Shown piece by piece: positions 1 to 10,745 of a stretch of 64,000 bases of DNA. Each line of letters starts with the position of its first letter. Within the stretch, counting starts at the first letter, position 1. A model generated the notes under the pieces. The model saw only the letters and a list, made by a program, of their open reading frames with translations. It made no database searches and had not been told where the DNA came from. This stretch comes from Notolepis coatsorum (lineage: Eukaryota; Chordata; Actinopteri; Aulopiformes; Paralepididae): contig OZ020593.1 in assembly GCA_963971535.1 (NCBI GenBank), positions 19,763,681 to 19,827,680 on the forward strand, written 5' to 3'. A program made the translations under genes and the position numbers.

Positions 1-240
1 TTATATTGTATGTTTTTAAACTGTATGTACTGTATGTTTGGCACCAAGACAAATCCCAATCAACCATGTGTTGAAATGGCAATAAAGTTTTCTGTTCTAT
101 TCTTCTATTCTATTCTATTCTTTAAACCTTATTTTTACTGCATGAAGCACAATCTCAGGAGGCTCATACAGAAGCATTTCACTGTAATGTACATGTCCTT
201 ATATGTGACAAATAAAACAAAACTTGAACTTGAGATAAGT
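1..240 (+). repeat. two abutting LINE 3' tails
   Basis: The stretch to about 120 ends in a TTCTA-type simple repeat after an AATAAAG-like signal. The stretch from 122 to 240 ends in AACTTGAACTTGA after AATAAAACAAAACTTG. Both layouts (polyadenylation-like signal followed by a short tandem tail) are typical 3' ends of fish non-LTR retrotransposons. No ORF portion is present. Confidence 0.55.
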
Positions 241-780
241 CTTTCAGCTCATATTGAGTAATGACACAGGTCAATGATTAACTTGTTCCTTCAAAGTCCT
301 TCAGCCATAACCACAGAATCAGTTACCAACCGTTTCCTTCCCACCCACTATAACAGCTGGAGGCTATCTTGCAAAACCACACTCACACTGTTCTCTCAAT
401 AGCAGTTGGTTAACTCAAGCCATTGCTCAAGCCATGTGCTATTAGTTATTTAATGTACTGTATGGGTTAGAACCCACTTCTGTGTACAGTCCATGACAAA
501 AGTCATAAGACTAGGTTTGTCATTTAAGATAAGATAAGATATTCTTACATTTTTCTTTGGGGAGATTTGGGCATCATTAGGACAGCCGAAACCCGGCCAA
601 TTTTCCGCCGTTGACTAAAAATACACCTTTTCAATCAATATCTGAAATAAAGAAATATTTTAATAAAATAAAAAAAATACATGCACTTTGCTACTAAATA
701 ATCTTCCTTGCCTATATTACTACTATACTATGCTAAATTATGTCTTTACTACTATGCACCCAAGACTGTAGCACTTAAGT
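241..780. other. no gene; small repeat scraps
   Basis: No coding signal is visible. An AGATAAGATA run near 527-542 followed by TTGGGGAGATTTGGG resembles the 3' end of a common fish LINE. The rest is AT-rich and unassigned. Confidence 0.4.
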
Positions 781-1100
781 TCAACACTGTTTGACGAGTT
801 GTACCCTTCCTGCTGACCTGTTGTACACAACTTGTATGTCGCTTTGTAGAAAAGCATCAGTAAAATGACTAAATGTAAATGTCATAGCAGTATGGAGATG
901 GGGAGGTACAGGTACGGGCAGGGTAATAGAAGAAAGACATAAATATAGGCAATAGAATGAAATCTGAATATTAAAATATGAGAAAGGAATAAACAGTGTA
1001 AACAATATAATTAACTCTGAATGTAAAAATATGAGAAAGATAAACAGTGTACACAAGGTGCAGGTGAGGGTCTGTACCCTAACTGGCATAATATACGTCA
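781..1100 (-). repeat. fish dispersed repeat tail, copy 1
   Basis: It contains TTGTATGTCGCTTTGTAG and the ACTAAATGTAAATGTCAT motif, then a GGTACAGGTACGGGCAGGGT segment. The same two blocks recur on the other strand near 10632, 37693 and 60440-60590, so this is an interspersed family, probably a LINE or SINE 3' region. The overlapping ORF is not convincing as a gene. Confidence 0.55.
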
Positions 1101-1200
1101 TGGGTCAGTCTACAGGCTGAAAAGGTCTATGAACCTGGAGTAATGCATTACTAAGTACCTTTTTTTTCTGTCAACTGGTGTGTTTTTAGTCGACAGCTGA

Positions 1201-1485
1201 AGATTGGTTGGGGAATGGGGATACAGAACGACCTCCTAGACCCTAATCAGTCAGGCTTCAGGACTGGTCACTCCACAGAGACGGCCCTCACAGCGGTCAC
1301 AGAGGCTCTTCACTTAGCAAAAGTAAAAGGCCTCTCCTCTGTCCTGATTCTCCTGAACCTGTCAGCAACCTTCAACACAGTCACCCTTCAGATCCTCCTT
1401 GCATCCTTCGCAGGAATGGGAATTGTAGGCTCTGCGCTGGCATGGCTGTCATCCAACCTTGACAACCTCTCCTATACCAAGTATC
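1201..1485 (+). pseudogene. reverse transcriptase fragment of a non-LTR retrotransposon
   Basis: The reading frame gives QSGFRTGHSTETALTAVTEA and then LSSVLILLNLSATFNTV. This is the RT palm region around motif A of the jockey/L2/CR1 group of LINEs. The usual LDLSAAFDTV is changed to LNLSATFNTV, so the catalytic aspartate is an asparagine here. The frame ends at a stop at 1545-1547 after sequence that no longer looks like RT. It is a dead fragment of about 95 codons with no upstream endonuclease. Confidence 0.8.
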
Positions 1486-1739
1486 ATGGAGAGGCACCCT
1501 GTCTGCCCCCCACCCCCTACAGACGGGTGGAGAGAGAATGGGGATGACTGACATATTATTTTAATTGTTGCTTTTTGAGATGTGCAAGTGAATTGCTTTT
1601 TACCCATTCATTTAGCTCTGAATATATTTTGTATAATATAAACATTTTATTATAATAAAAGTAATATAAATAAGTAATAAAACAGTGGTATTAAGATAAG
1701 ATAACTTTATTATACTGTCAAACTGTCATATTTTTATAT

Positions 1740-2330
1740 TCAGAGTTAATGTCTTTCTACTATTACCCTGCCCATACCTGTGCACCCCCCGTGCTGATAT
1801 GATACCTGCATCAATAAAGGAATACCTTAACTACTGATTTGATTTGATTTGATTTGATATTTTTTATTTTCGTGTCTTACATACAGATGTATGCCCAGCC
1901 CATATGGGCTTACAAGACACATAACAATAAGTATATAATAATATACTTTACCAATTACTTAACAAATGACATAGACCAAGATGGCCATAAAAAAAAATAC
2001 AAGAAAATACAATAAAACGTAATATAACACAAGCTGTACTCAATGTAAATAAACAGAAAAACAAGGTGAATTCAAATACAATTATATAGGATACAGTGTG
2101 TTTTGTCTCAGGTGCCATGCCTTCTCCAAAAATCCTGCAAAACCGAAGATGTCCTCCACAAAAAACGACTACTATAATTCACATCGTATTTAGAAGGCCG
2201 TCCTCTCCTATTGCTGAGGGAGAGATTGGGGTCATGACGGGCGGCCAACCACTGTAATCCCTTCTCCCTCCAGATCCAACTGAGTGTCAAGGAAACGATC
2301 GCCTAGGCAGCATCCATAATGTACGAGTCC
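1740..2330 (-). repeat. LINE 3' ends, mainly minus strand
   Basis: 1740-1830 carries CCTGCCCATACCTGTGCACC and an AATAAAG signal. From 1835 a GATTTGATTTGATTTGAT run is followed by TTTTCGTGTCTTACATACAG, the reverse of a LINE 3'UTR; the same block recurs near 37920-37965. A minus-strand frame at 2108-2290 may be a C-terminal LINE scrap, but I do not recognise it. Confidence 0.5.
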
Positions 2331-2462
2331 ACACCGATTCCACATTAGTGGATTCGGGGTCTCTGAGTAGACAGGCTTTGAAGTCTTTGAACGGCCTCAT
2401 CATCTCTCATCTCCTCCCACGACTCCCTTGGCATTCAGATCGCCTGCCTATCTCTCCGTCCG

Positions 2463-3115
2463 CAGTGTTGAAGTACTCGAGTCCAGGACTGTTTTCAGGA
2501 CTCGTGACTCGACTTGGACTTGAGCGCTGATGACTCGGACTCGGACTTGGACTTGGACTCGAGCATTGACTGCATTCGGACTTGGAAGGTGCAGACGAGG
2601 ACTCTGACTTGTTAATTGATAAATACAGTTGTTTATTTATAAAAAGATTTGTAATAGGCTCTAATAATTTGGCATAAGATATTGATGGCTATATTAATAC
2701 CGTAACATTATTGAATTTTGTGCAAGGGCAGACACGTGTGTTCCACCTACAGTACATGCAGATTCACGCCGATACCATCATGTGCAGTACTTAAGATGCC
2801 TAAAGAGACGCCCCGAATTGTTCGCTTTGCTTACACAGATTTGACATCAAATTCCAGCGAGAGCACTGCTAGATGTTCGATATGTAAACAAACTATTGAA
2901 GAGAAGAAGACATCTGTCAAGGATGCACCCAGAGAGGTAAGTGAGATGTAATCAATATGGTTGGTGATCAGTTAACGTTAGCTAACTGCCAGAGTGGAGT
3001 GGACTCAACCTTGATGACTCGGACTCGGACTCTGGTAATGGGGACTTGACTCGGACTGGACTCGAGCTCTTCTTTGGTGACTCGGACTTGAACACTGGGG
3101 ACTCGAGACTTGCAC
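2463..3115 (+). mobile_element. GACTCGG-rich hAT-like DNA element, copy 1
   Basis: It starts CAGTGTTGAAGTACTCGAG. Both subterminal regions are built from GACTCGGACTTGGACTC-type repeats. The second copy at 7475-7979, in the opposite orientation, has CAGTGTTG/CAACACTG termini. This copy appears to lack its right terminus: it matches up to GGGGACTCGAGACTTG and then diverges. The centre contains a short coding exon (separate entry). Confidence 0.65.
2796..2936 (+). pseudogene. hAT-type BED-finger first exon (fragment)
   Basis: Translation from an ATG at 2796 gives MPKETPRIVRFAYTDLTSNS and then ARCSICKQTIEEKKTS. The CxxC pair fits the first half of a BED zinc finger, as found at the N-terminus of hAT transposases. 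The exon runs into AGAGAGGTAAGTGAG, a strong splice-donor match. No second exon with the expected His/Cys pair or a catalytic domain is seen before the element ends, so it is a remnant or a first exon of a deleted gene. Confidence 0.55.
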
Positions 3116-3239
3116 AAACGCGGTCCGTAATCGCTTAAACCACCACCCTCACCAGCTTGCTGATGTCACGGTGTCGGTGCGCTTGTTTGGGAATTAATAC
3201 CACAGCTGTTGCACCTTGATGAGCTCCCAAAATACACTG

Positions 3240-3730
<491 letters not shown>

Positions 3731-3789
3731 CACACACGCCTCAGGCAAATGAAAAACAAATATGATCACAGAAATACCTAGAGAAAGGG

Positions 3790-5012
3790 CCAAGAGGCTC
3801 CAGTATTTTCCCGGTAGGCTCCAGTATGTACCGGTAGGCCGGTAGGGTCCAGTATGCACCGGTAGGCTCCTGTATGTCCCGGTAGGCTCCAGTATGTCCC
3901 GGTAGGCTCCAGTATATGCACCGGTAGGCTCCTGTATGTCCCGGTAGGCTACAGTATGTCCCGGTAGGCTCCAGTATGAACCGGTAGGCTCCAGTATGAG
4001 CTCCAGTATGAACCGGTAGGCTCCAGTATGAACCGGTAGGCTCCAGTATGAACCGGTAGGCTCCAGTATGTCCCAGTAGGCTCCAGTATGAACCGGTAGG
4101 CTCCAGTATGTACCAGTAGGCTCCAGTATGAACCGGTAGGCTCCAGTATGTCCCAGTAGGCTCCAGTATGAACCAGTAGGCTCCAGTATGTACCGGTAGG
4201 CTCCAGTATGTACCAGTAGGCTCCAGTATGAACCGGTAGGCTCCAGTATGTCCCAGTAGGCTCCAGTATGAACCAGTAGGCTCCAGTATGAACCGGTAGG
4301 CTCCAGTATGAACCGGTAGGCTCCAGTATGTCCCGGTAGGCTCCAGTATGTACCGGTAGGCTCCAGTATTAACCGGTAGGCTCCAGTATGAACCAGTAGG
4401 CTCCAGTATGTACCGGTAGGCTCCAGTATGAACCGGTAGGCTCCAGTATGAACCGGTAGGCTCCAGTATGTACCGGTAGGCTCCAGTATGAACCGGTAGG
4501 CTCCAGTATGTCCCGGTAGGCTCCAGTATGTACCGGTAGGCTCCAGTATTAACCGGTAGGCTCCAGTATGAACCAGTAATAATAATAATAATACATCTAT
4601 TTTATATAGCGCTTTTCCAGGTGCTCAAAGACGCTTTACATGGGCAGGAGAGACAAACTATGGCAAAACAAAAAACAGAACAAAAATAATACATGACAAA
4701 AATAAAATAAAATAACACCGACAGAATTAGAGGTCAAAAGCAAGATTGAAAAGGTGAGTTTTGAGGGCTGATTTAAAAGATGTCAGGGTGTTTGCATCAC
4801 GGATATGGCTGGGGAGGGCATTCCAGAGGGAGGGGGCAGCAGCAGCGAAGGCCCTGTCGCCCCAGGTCCCAGTAGGCTCCAGTATGTACCGGTAGACTCC
4901 AGTATGAACCGGTAGGCTCCAGTATGTACTGGTAGGCTCCAGTATGAACCGGTAGGCTCCAGTATGAACCGGTAGGCTCGGTAGGCTCCAGTATGTACCG
5001 GTAGGCTCCAGT
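3790..5012. repeat. 20-bp minisatellite, interrupted by a LINE fragment
   Basis: The unit GGTAGGCTCCAGTATGAACC (variants with GTACC, GTCCC, CCAGTAGG) is repeated about 39 times to 4577. It resumes at about 4868 for roughly seven more units. The 4576-4867 gap is an L2-type LINE end. Frames through the array encode a short peptide repeat and are not genes. Confidence 0.95.
4576..4868 (-). mobile_element. 5'-truncated L2/CR1-type LINE, C-terminus and 3' end
   Basis: On the minus strand the frame reads PSLWNALPSHIRDANTLTSF then KSALKTHLFNLAFDL and a stop. This is the standard C-terminal end of the L2/CR1-like LINE ORF. The 3'UTR includes AGCGCTATATAAAATAG (reverse) and ends in an ATT/AAT simple repeat at 4577-4592. 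It sits inside the 20-bp minisatellite. Confidence 0.85.
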
Positions 5013-5574
5013 ATGTGTTGTTGGTACCACCAGCAGAGGGAACCAGGAGCAGCTGAGGCAGACCCAGGCCTCCCTGGCAGGCAGCAGCCCTCTCCAGGAC
5101 CACCTGGTGCCTCAGCACCTGCACCGGTCTCCCTCCTCAAAGAGCTTCTGGCGGCAAAGAAGTAAGAGAAATATGTTCCTCAATATGTTCCTCGGGCAGA
5201 AGGGCCGTTACTCATGTAATAAAATGGACTGCGTTTATATAGCAGCTTTTATCCAAATCGCTTCACAACTTATGCCTCACATTCACCCGTTCACTCACAC
5301 ATTCACACACCGACGGCGGAGGCGGTCATGCAAGGTGAATTGTGGACTACCCACCATGAACGCTAGCATTGTTTATTGGAAACAACTTGTGGCACAATCG
5401 CTATGAAAACCACAAACTGCATGAAAGCACTTGTGACTCACACACATCCTGAAAAGGCCACAAGAGACGACCGAAAACATTATGCCATACCACGTCCTTC
5501 ATCCACTGAGCACCCATTCTAGTTACTACTGAGGTAGTAGGTATATACAGTAAACCAGGGTTGGATCATAATTA
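5013..5574. other. unassigned, with inverted SINE fragment
   Basis: 5013-5170 is moderately GC-rich and open in one frame, but I recognise no protein. 5225-5345 is an inverted 3' fragment of the SINE seen at 3482 (ACACACCGACGGCGGAGGCG). Nothing else is supported. Confidence 0.45.
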
Positions 5575-6110
5575 TATATTAAATTTAAATGATATATAAT
5601 TGTCATTAGCACAAGTGCAGTACAACAAAAATAAGTTTGGCATCCAACCAGAGTGCAAGTGTCACAGTAAAGTGCAATAGTAATATACAATGTACAGGTG
5701 ATTAAACTGGGTATAAAATATATAAATGAGTACTACTGAGTAATAGTGCTAATCAGATGTATGTACAGAGTTGTAGTATTAATATCATATGTACAGTGAT
5801 ACAGGTATAAAGACACTATGGTAGTAAGTCATACTGGCCAGCAGTGTAACTAGTAAGAGTAGGTAAGGGATATGTATAGATATAGATAAAGTATGTAAAA
5901 AGGATTATATGCAGGTATGTACAGACAGATGTGGATATATGGTAAGAATAAATACATATATATATTTATGCTATCATAGAGAGTTATATGGATTATATGC
6001 AGGTGTATAAATATATATATATATATTTCTATATAAGTATATAGAAGGATTATTATGCAGGTATGGTCAGACAGATATGAGTAGAGTTATATGGGTAGAC
6101 TATAGTCTGA
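5575..6110 (-). repeat. 'GTTTGGCATCCAACC' dispersed family, copy 1
   Basis: It contains AAGTTTGGCATCCAACCAGA, AGTGCAATAGTAATATACAA and GTGCTAATCAGATGTATGTA. These blocks recur in the same order at 34117, 35199 (partial), 54795, 55605 (partial) and 56508, identifying an interspersed family. AATATATA-rich simple sequence follows. Orientation is inferred from the likely LINE 3'UTR direction and is uncertain. Confidence 0.7.
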
Positions 6111-7322
6111 AGTTTATTGTTATTATTATTATTATGATTACTATGATTACAGTGCAGGGCAGTAACACACACGTGTACATAGAGTAACGCTTTCCATCCT
6201 TGTGGAGCAGCTGTTCCTCTTAACCTAGACACAGAGCCAACACAGCAATTTGACAGCGGATGTGATTTAATCAACCTACTGCTTGATCAACCCAGCTTGA
6301 GTTCATCGGCCTTGACTTGTGGCCCATAAGTGAATCACAGACCCAGTAAATCAAGGGGGGGCGAATTTGCATGTCATTGAGATCGAATCAGCTCCTATCC
6401 CGTATAATGTCAAACAACAGGTTGTTTACAAGCAAAACCAGCACTACGTCGACATTGTGGAGACACCGGGAGCGTTCCCAGAGTGTTCCCAGAGCGTTCC
6501 CAGAGTGTTCCCAGAGCGTTCCGGGGGGGGGGGGTTCAGGGGACATTTGAGGGTTTATTGAGGGTTTCCCCTCAATATTGAGAAGAGGTAAATTAGTCCC
6601 CTTCAAAAAATATAGCTAATGAATGTCTGAGAGCTTTACTGCATTATATTCCATTATATTTGTGTCAGTGGGTACCTGAATGTTGCCTTTTCCTTGACAT
6701 AAATAAAGATATTTCCACCATACATTGATGCAGAAAAGGCACAAATTGGTGCAGAAAAGTACAGCAGAATGCAAGAAATTAAGTGAGGACCCCCAGACCC
6801 CCTGTGTAAGGTGCCCCCCCCATGTTGAAACCAAACCTACACCCTTGTAAACCAGGGCTGACCTGAGTGGTTAAAGGAGAAATTCATGGAGAAAAAACAA
6901 AACAATGCTGATCTATTTTGCACAAAAATATAAACATATATACCCCTCATAACTGTAAACAGTCATGCATAATTTCACGTAGAGGTAATGAGTTTGAATT
7001 GCATAGCCTGAAGAAAACCAATAAATTTAGATTATAGAGTTTTAAAGTTAGTTTTATATATGTAGTGAATAATCCTTTTAAATTAAAATAAAAACAAAGC
7101 ATTACCATGTAACACCTAAATGAACTCAAAACCATAACAATAATCTATCTTGGAAAAATCAGCAAGAATGATGATTGGAACCAAATAAGAGTTGTATTTA
7201 CAGGTAAAATGCCCCTTTAAAGAGAACGAGAGGGGACTGACCTCTCTCCCTCTCCTCTCTCTAATGTGCTAATGGTATTTGATTTACAATCTGTACAATT
7301 ACTGTACTTCCGTCGTCTACAG
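6111..7322. other. no gene; short repeats
   Basis: 6468-6520 holds about five copies of an 11-bp unit (GTTCCCAGAGC/T). The segment from TTAAAGGAGAAATTC (6873) to GCCCCTTTAA (7210) could be a small TIR element, but its ends are too short to be sure. No coding signal is seen. Confidence 0.4.
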
Positions 7323-7348
7323 CCCCCCCCCCCCCCCCCCCCCCCCCC
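7323..7348. repeat. poly-C run
   Basis: About 26 uninterrupted C residues. Length is likely variable or subject to sequencing error. Confidence 0.95.
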
Positions 7349-7378
7349 GCTTCACATATCTCTCTCTCACCAGTCAGT

Positions 7379-8079
7379 CCACAGATTAGATTAATCCGCC
7401 ACACCTGGGAGTTGTTTGAGAACAAATATGCGCTGTGGGTTGATGCAGAGAGGGAAAAAAGCATAGTCCAGGGTCAGTGTTGTAGTCGAGTCACTAAATC
7501 TCGAGTCTCGAGTCCCCAGTGTTCGAGTCGGAGTCCAAGAACGAGTCACCAAAGAAGAGCCAGAGTCGAGTCCGAGTCGAGTCCCCATTACCCTAGTCCG
7601 AGTCCAAGTCATCAAGGTTGAGTCCACTCCACTTTGGCAGTCAAAGAGCTGACATACAAATACAAAAAGGTCTACATTAAACATAAATGACACAGTGGTC
7701 ACCATTTCAAAGGAAGTTCATTTACTTTGTGACACAATAGCCAAACAAATGCACTAGCTGACTAGCCATCAATATATTATGCCAAATGATTAGGGCATAT
7801 TACAAAAAAAGAAGAAGAAATAACTGTATTTATCTAAAGTCAGAGTCCTCGTCTGCACCTTCCGAGTAAGAATGCAGTCAATGCTTGAGTCCAAGTCCAA
7901 GTCCGAGTCATCAGTGCTCAAGTCCAAGTCGAGTCACAAGTCCTGAAAATCAGTCCTGGACTTGAGTACTTCAACACTGCCACAGATTAGATTAATCCGC
8001 CACACCTGGAAGTTGTTTGAGAACAAATGCTCTGTGAGTTGATGGAGGCTGCAGAGAAAAAAAAGCATAGTCCAGGGTA
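7379..8079. repeat. pair of ~96-100-bp direct repeats bracketing a transposon
   Basis: 7379-7474 and 7980-8079 share CCACAGATTAGATTAATCC, ACACCTGG-AGTTGTTTGAGA and AAAAAAGCATAGTCCAGGGT. The first copy ends one base before the element at 7475 and the second begins one base after its end at 7979. See findings. Confidence 0.9.
7475..7979 (-). mobile_element. GACTCGG-rich hAT-like DNA element, copy 2 (non-autonomous)
   Basis: The termini are CAGTGTTGTAGTCGAGTC and ACTTGAGTACTTCAACACTG, forming an 8-bp perfect TIR (CAGTGTTG) with looser subterminal similarity. Subterminal GAGTCCGAGTC repeats mirror those of the 2463 copy, and both share a block around GCCATCAATATATTATGCC. No transposase coding is retained in this ~505-bp copy. 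Confidence 0.75.
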
Positions 8080-8578
8080 TATTTGTAAGCCATGTAGGCA
8101 CAATGCAAAGTCTTTGTTTAGGTCACATAGTATTGAACTGCAAGATACTGTATATACGAATCCAGCCAGACCTGTATATTATAGTTGTTGGAACTGTTGT
8201 TGTTGTTGTTGTGGTCATAAAGATGAACATTAACTCATTCAGCGCCAGGGGTTAGTAAGGTGTTTACCTTACCGTTGAAATGCCATCGCTTTTTAACATG
8301 GGGATACGTGGCTGTGTTTGCAGGCCTAAAGCTATATATATTATAGCTATGGATCTAATAATATAGTCGATTGTCATTGAGTTTCTTCCGGTCAAGATGC
8401 AAAAAACAGATAATTTTTTCATTCATACATTCCCGTTTTATACCGTGGTGAATATGAGTATAGTTTTAGAGTAATTCTGTGTAATCCCAGGAAACGCTGC
8501 TAAACAGCGTTTTAGTGCATTTCACTAGGAATCGTGCCATTCCTCGCTTGGATCAACAATCAATCTGAAATCAACGCT
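8080..8578. other. no gene identified
   Basis: AT-rich sequence. At 8230 a TTAACTCATTCAGCGCCA motif resembles the left tip of piggyBac-like elements, but no matching right end was found. Confidence 0.35.
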
Positions 8579-8594
8579 AGATTATCGGTATTAT

Positions 8595-9052
8595 AGGGCG
8601 GCTACGTGGCGTAGTGGGCAAGGCGCTCGCCACGAATGAAGGAGACGCTGCGCTCCACATTGCTTTCAGTTTAGCTGGTCGTTCATACTAATACACATTG
8701 GCCGTATTAGGGGGTGGGAAACTAATGGGTGGGGATCGGGCGTTGTGGACAGCGACTCCTACAGGTCGGTTGGTGCACCTGCGCAGTAGAATCAGGAAGT
8801 GTCGGGGGCAGCGTGAGCCTCCCACGCGTTACTCCTCGCCACTGAGAGATCGAGCTGCGCAGGTGAAAAGATGCGACTGCTGTTACCTCAAGTACCGGAG
8901 GGGACTTGTGCTATGTATGACTTAGTCCACATTGCAGCCGGCTTGTGGGAGGCAAGAAACAGCGTTCGTGACAGGGGAGGGTTGAATTGGATGATACGAA
9001 ATTGGGATGGGAGAAAATATAGAAAATGGGAGAAAAAGTGGATAAAAAAAAA
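8595..9052 (+). repeat. long tRNA-derived SINE family 'S', copy 1, with TSD
   Basis: It begins AGGGCGGCTACGTGGCGTAG (A-box TGGCGTAGTGGG) and ends in AAGTGGATAAAAAAAAA. A 16-bp target-site duplication flanks it: AGATTATCGGTATTAT (8579-8594) and AGATTATCTGTATTAT (9053-9068), one mismatch. Body blocks AGCGACTCCTACAGGTCGGT and GAAATTGGGATGGGAGAAAA are shared with copies at 34748, 37165 and, inverted, 48006. The tRNA B-box region present in the 37165 copy is deleted here. Confidence 0.88.
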
Positions 9053-9068
9053 AGATTATCTGTATTAT

Positions 9069-9608
9069 GTTTCATCATGCATGCATGAAAGGGTGGGGGG
9101 GGGGGCGTTTCTATATGCTTCGATCGTCACCAACGGAATACGTTACACAGTACATTACAGATCACAGGGAAGGAATTATCGGATCAACGCAATATTGATA
9201 CCATATAGCCCTTACCGTATTCCGATCCGTGCAATAATATTCATTATATATTGTCATTTGAAACAAGTTACCAATGCATTGTCCCGTGGGATTATGCCCC
9301 CCCCGCGGCAAAATTAATGAGTCCCTCTCTATCCTCTCTCTCCCCCAGGTATCTGCCAGTGCATTGCAGTGCAGACTGTGGGTGACTGTCACTCAAAGCG
9401 CATTGCGAGTATGGGCGGAGCCCAGCCAAAAACAGCTTGGAATCTTGAAGGCAGAAAATGCTGCTCTAAAGTACTTGATTAGAAATACAAAACAATGAAT
9501 TATTTTGAAAAAAAAACTTACAGATGTGTTCCATAGACTCACAGGAATTGTGTAAAATTGCCCAAATAGTGAAAGAAATAGTAAGATAGTTCCCCTTTAA
9601 AATAATAT
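9069..9608. other. no gene identified
   Basis: Unassigned sequence. There are short poly-G and poly-C runs at 9095-9105 and 9298-9305, but no convincing ORF or TIR. Confidence 0.35.
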
Positions 9609-10017
9609 CTCTACATTCTGACAGCCATCACTGATCTAGAGTGTCTGGTCAGTAACATGGGTCTCCCAGTCCCTCCGTTCTGCAGTAGGCACAAAAGAAG
9701 TTTTCTGGTATCCCGTTTCCACTTTATCCAATCAGGAGAGAGAACTCCACACTGCAAAAATGGTCAGACAAAAACAAGAAATAAAAACTAGCTTTAAGCA
9801 AATGTGTCCTTGAAACGAGTAAAATAATAATAATAATCTGGCATGGCAAGATTTCTTGAAATTAGTAAAAATATCTATGGTTCTCTCTCCTGATTGGATA
9901 AAGTGGGAAGAGAGACCAGGAAATGTATTTTGTCTTTACGGCAGAGTGGAGGGACTGGGAGACCCATGTTAGTGACCAAACACTCAGTACATCAGTGATG
10001 GCTGTTGGAATGTAGAG
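9609..10017. mobile_element. 409-bp foldback MITE
   Basis: Left arm CTCTACATTCTGACAGCCAT and right arm ATGGCTGTTGGAATGTAGAG are inverted repeats that stay paired for about 135 bp, including CATGGGTCTCCCAGTCCCTC and its complement. The ~140-bp centre has no ORF. A second, right-truncated copy is at 52316. A target duplication is not evident. Confidence 0.85.
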
Positions 10018-10424
10018 CTATTTAACACTTCTTTTTAACTTACATCACCTTTATGTCTGATCATCAGTTTCCTTTTATTTTTATGAGCTGTATGGCTTTT
10101 TATTTTTTTTTATTACTCTCCAGTTTATGGTGATATCCAAGGCCACATACTGTATCTTCTTCTATAACGTACAGTCGTACACCAATAAGCCACAACTAAC
10201 TTGGAACTATGCCTGGAATCCCCAGGACGAGCTACGCTGGTGTTTTTTTTTTTTTTTTTTTTTTTTACAAGAAGAGGAGATTAATTGTTTTGCTAATGGA
10301 GGTCTTGTGGTTTCCATTCCTGGGTCTCGTGATTTCATAGGAGCTTCAAGTCAGACCCACAAAACCCATGACACAGCCACCAGCCTCATTTACCAACCTC
10401 ACCCTCTCTCCAGTCCAAGAACGT
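10018..10424. other. no gene; poly-T tract
   Basis: Contains a run of about 25 T near 10242-10266. The frame crossing it is not supported as coding. Confidence 0.4.
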
Positions 10425-10585
10425 CAAACTCTCTCCAGTCAGTCCACCAACCTCACCCTCTCTCCAGTCCACCAACCTCACCCTCTCTCCAGACTCCAGT
10501 CAGTCCACCAACCTCAACCTCTCTCCAGTCAGTCCACCAACCTCAACCACTCTCCAATCAATCAACCTCACCATCTTTTCCCAGA
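10425..10585. repeat. short minisatellite of about 20-30 bp units
   Basis: Repeats of CCAACCTCACCCTCTCTCCA, with AGTCAGTCCA spacers, occur about six times. The proline/serine-rich frame is a repeat artefact. Confidence 0.85.
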
Positions 10586-10631
10586 GACCTGCCTTCCCTC
10601 CCCCTTTCTTTATTTTATTTTATGAAATACA

Positions 10632-10745
10632 TTTAGTCATTTACATTTTGTCATTTAGATAACGCTTTTATCCAAAGCGACTTACAAGTTCTGTACGGCA
10701 AGTCAGCCAGAAGGAACTCTGACAGCTAAGGGTAAGTAAGATAGT
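10632..10745 (+). repeat. fish dispersed repeat tail, copy 2
   Basis: CATTTAGTCATTTACATTTT, AACGCTTTTATCCAAAGCGA and TTACAAGTTCTGTACGGCAA match the blocks at 781 (inverted), 37693 and 60495. Confidence 0.75.

Noticed and set aside
4727..5140. Minus-strand ORF of 137 codons as a host gene
   Set aside because: Its C-terminus is an L2 LINE end and its middle is the 20-bp minisatellite.
5107..5406. Plus-strand 99-codon ORF
   Set aside because: No recognisable motif, and its second half lies in an inverted SINE fragment.
8230..9317. piggyBac-like element starting TTAACTCATTCAGCGCCA
   Set aside because: A TTAA exists at 9314, but the sequence next to it is not the inverse of the left tip.
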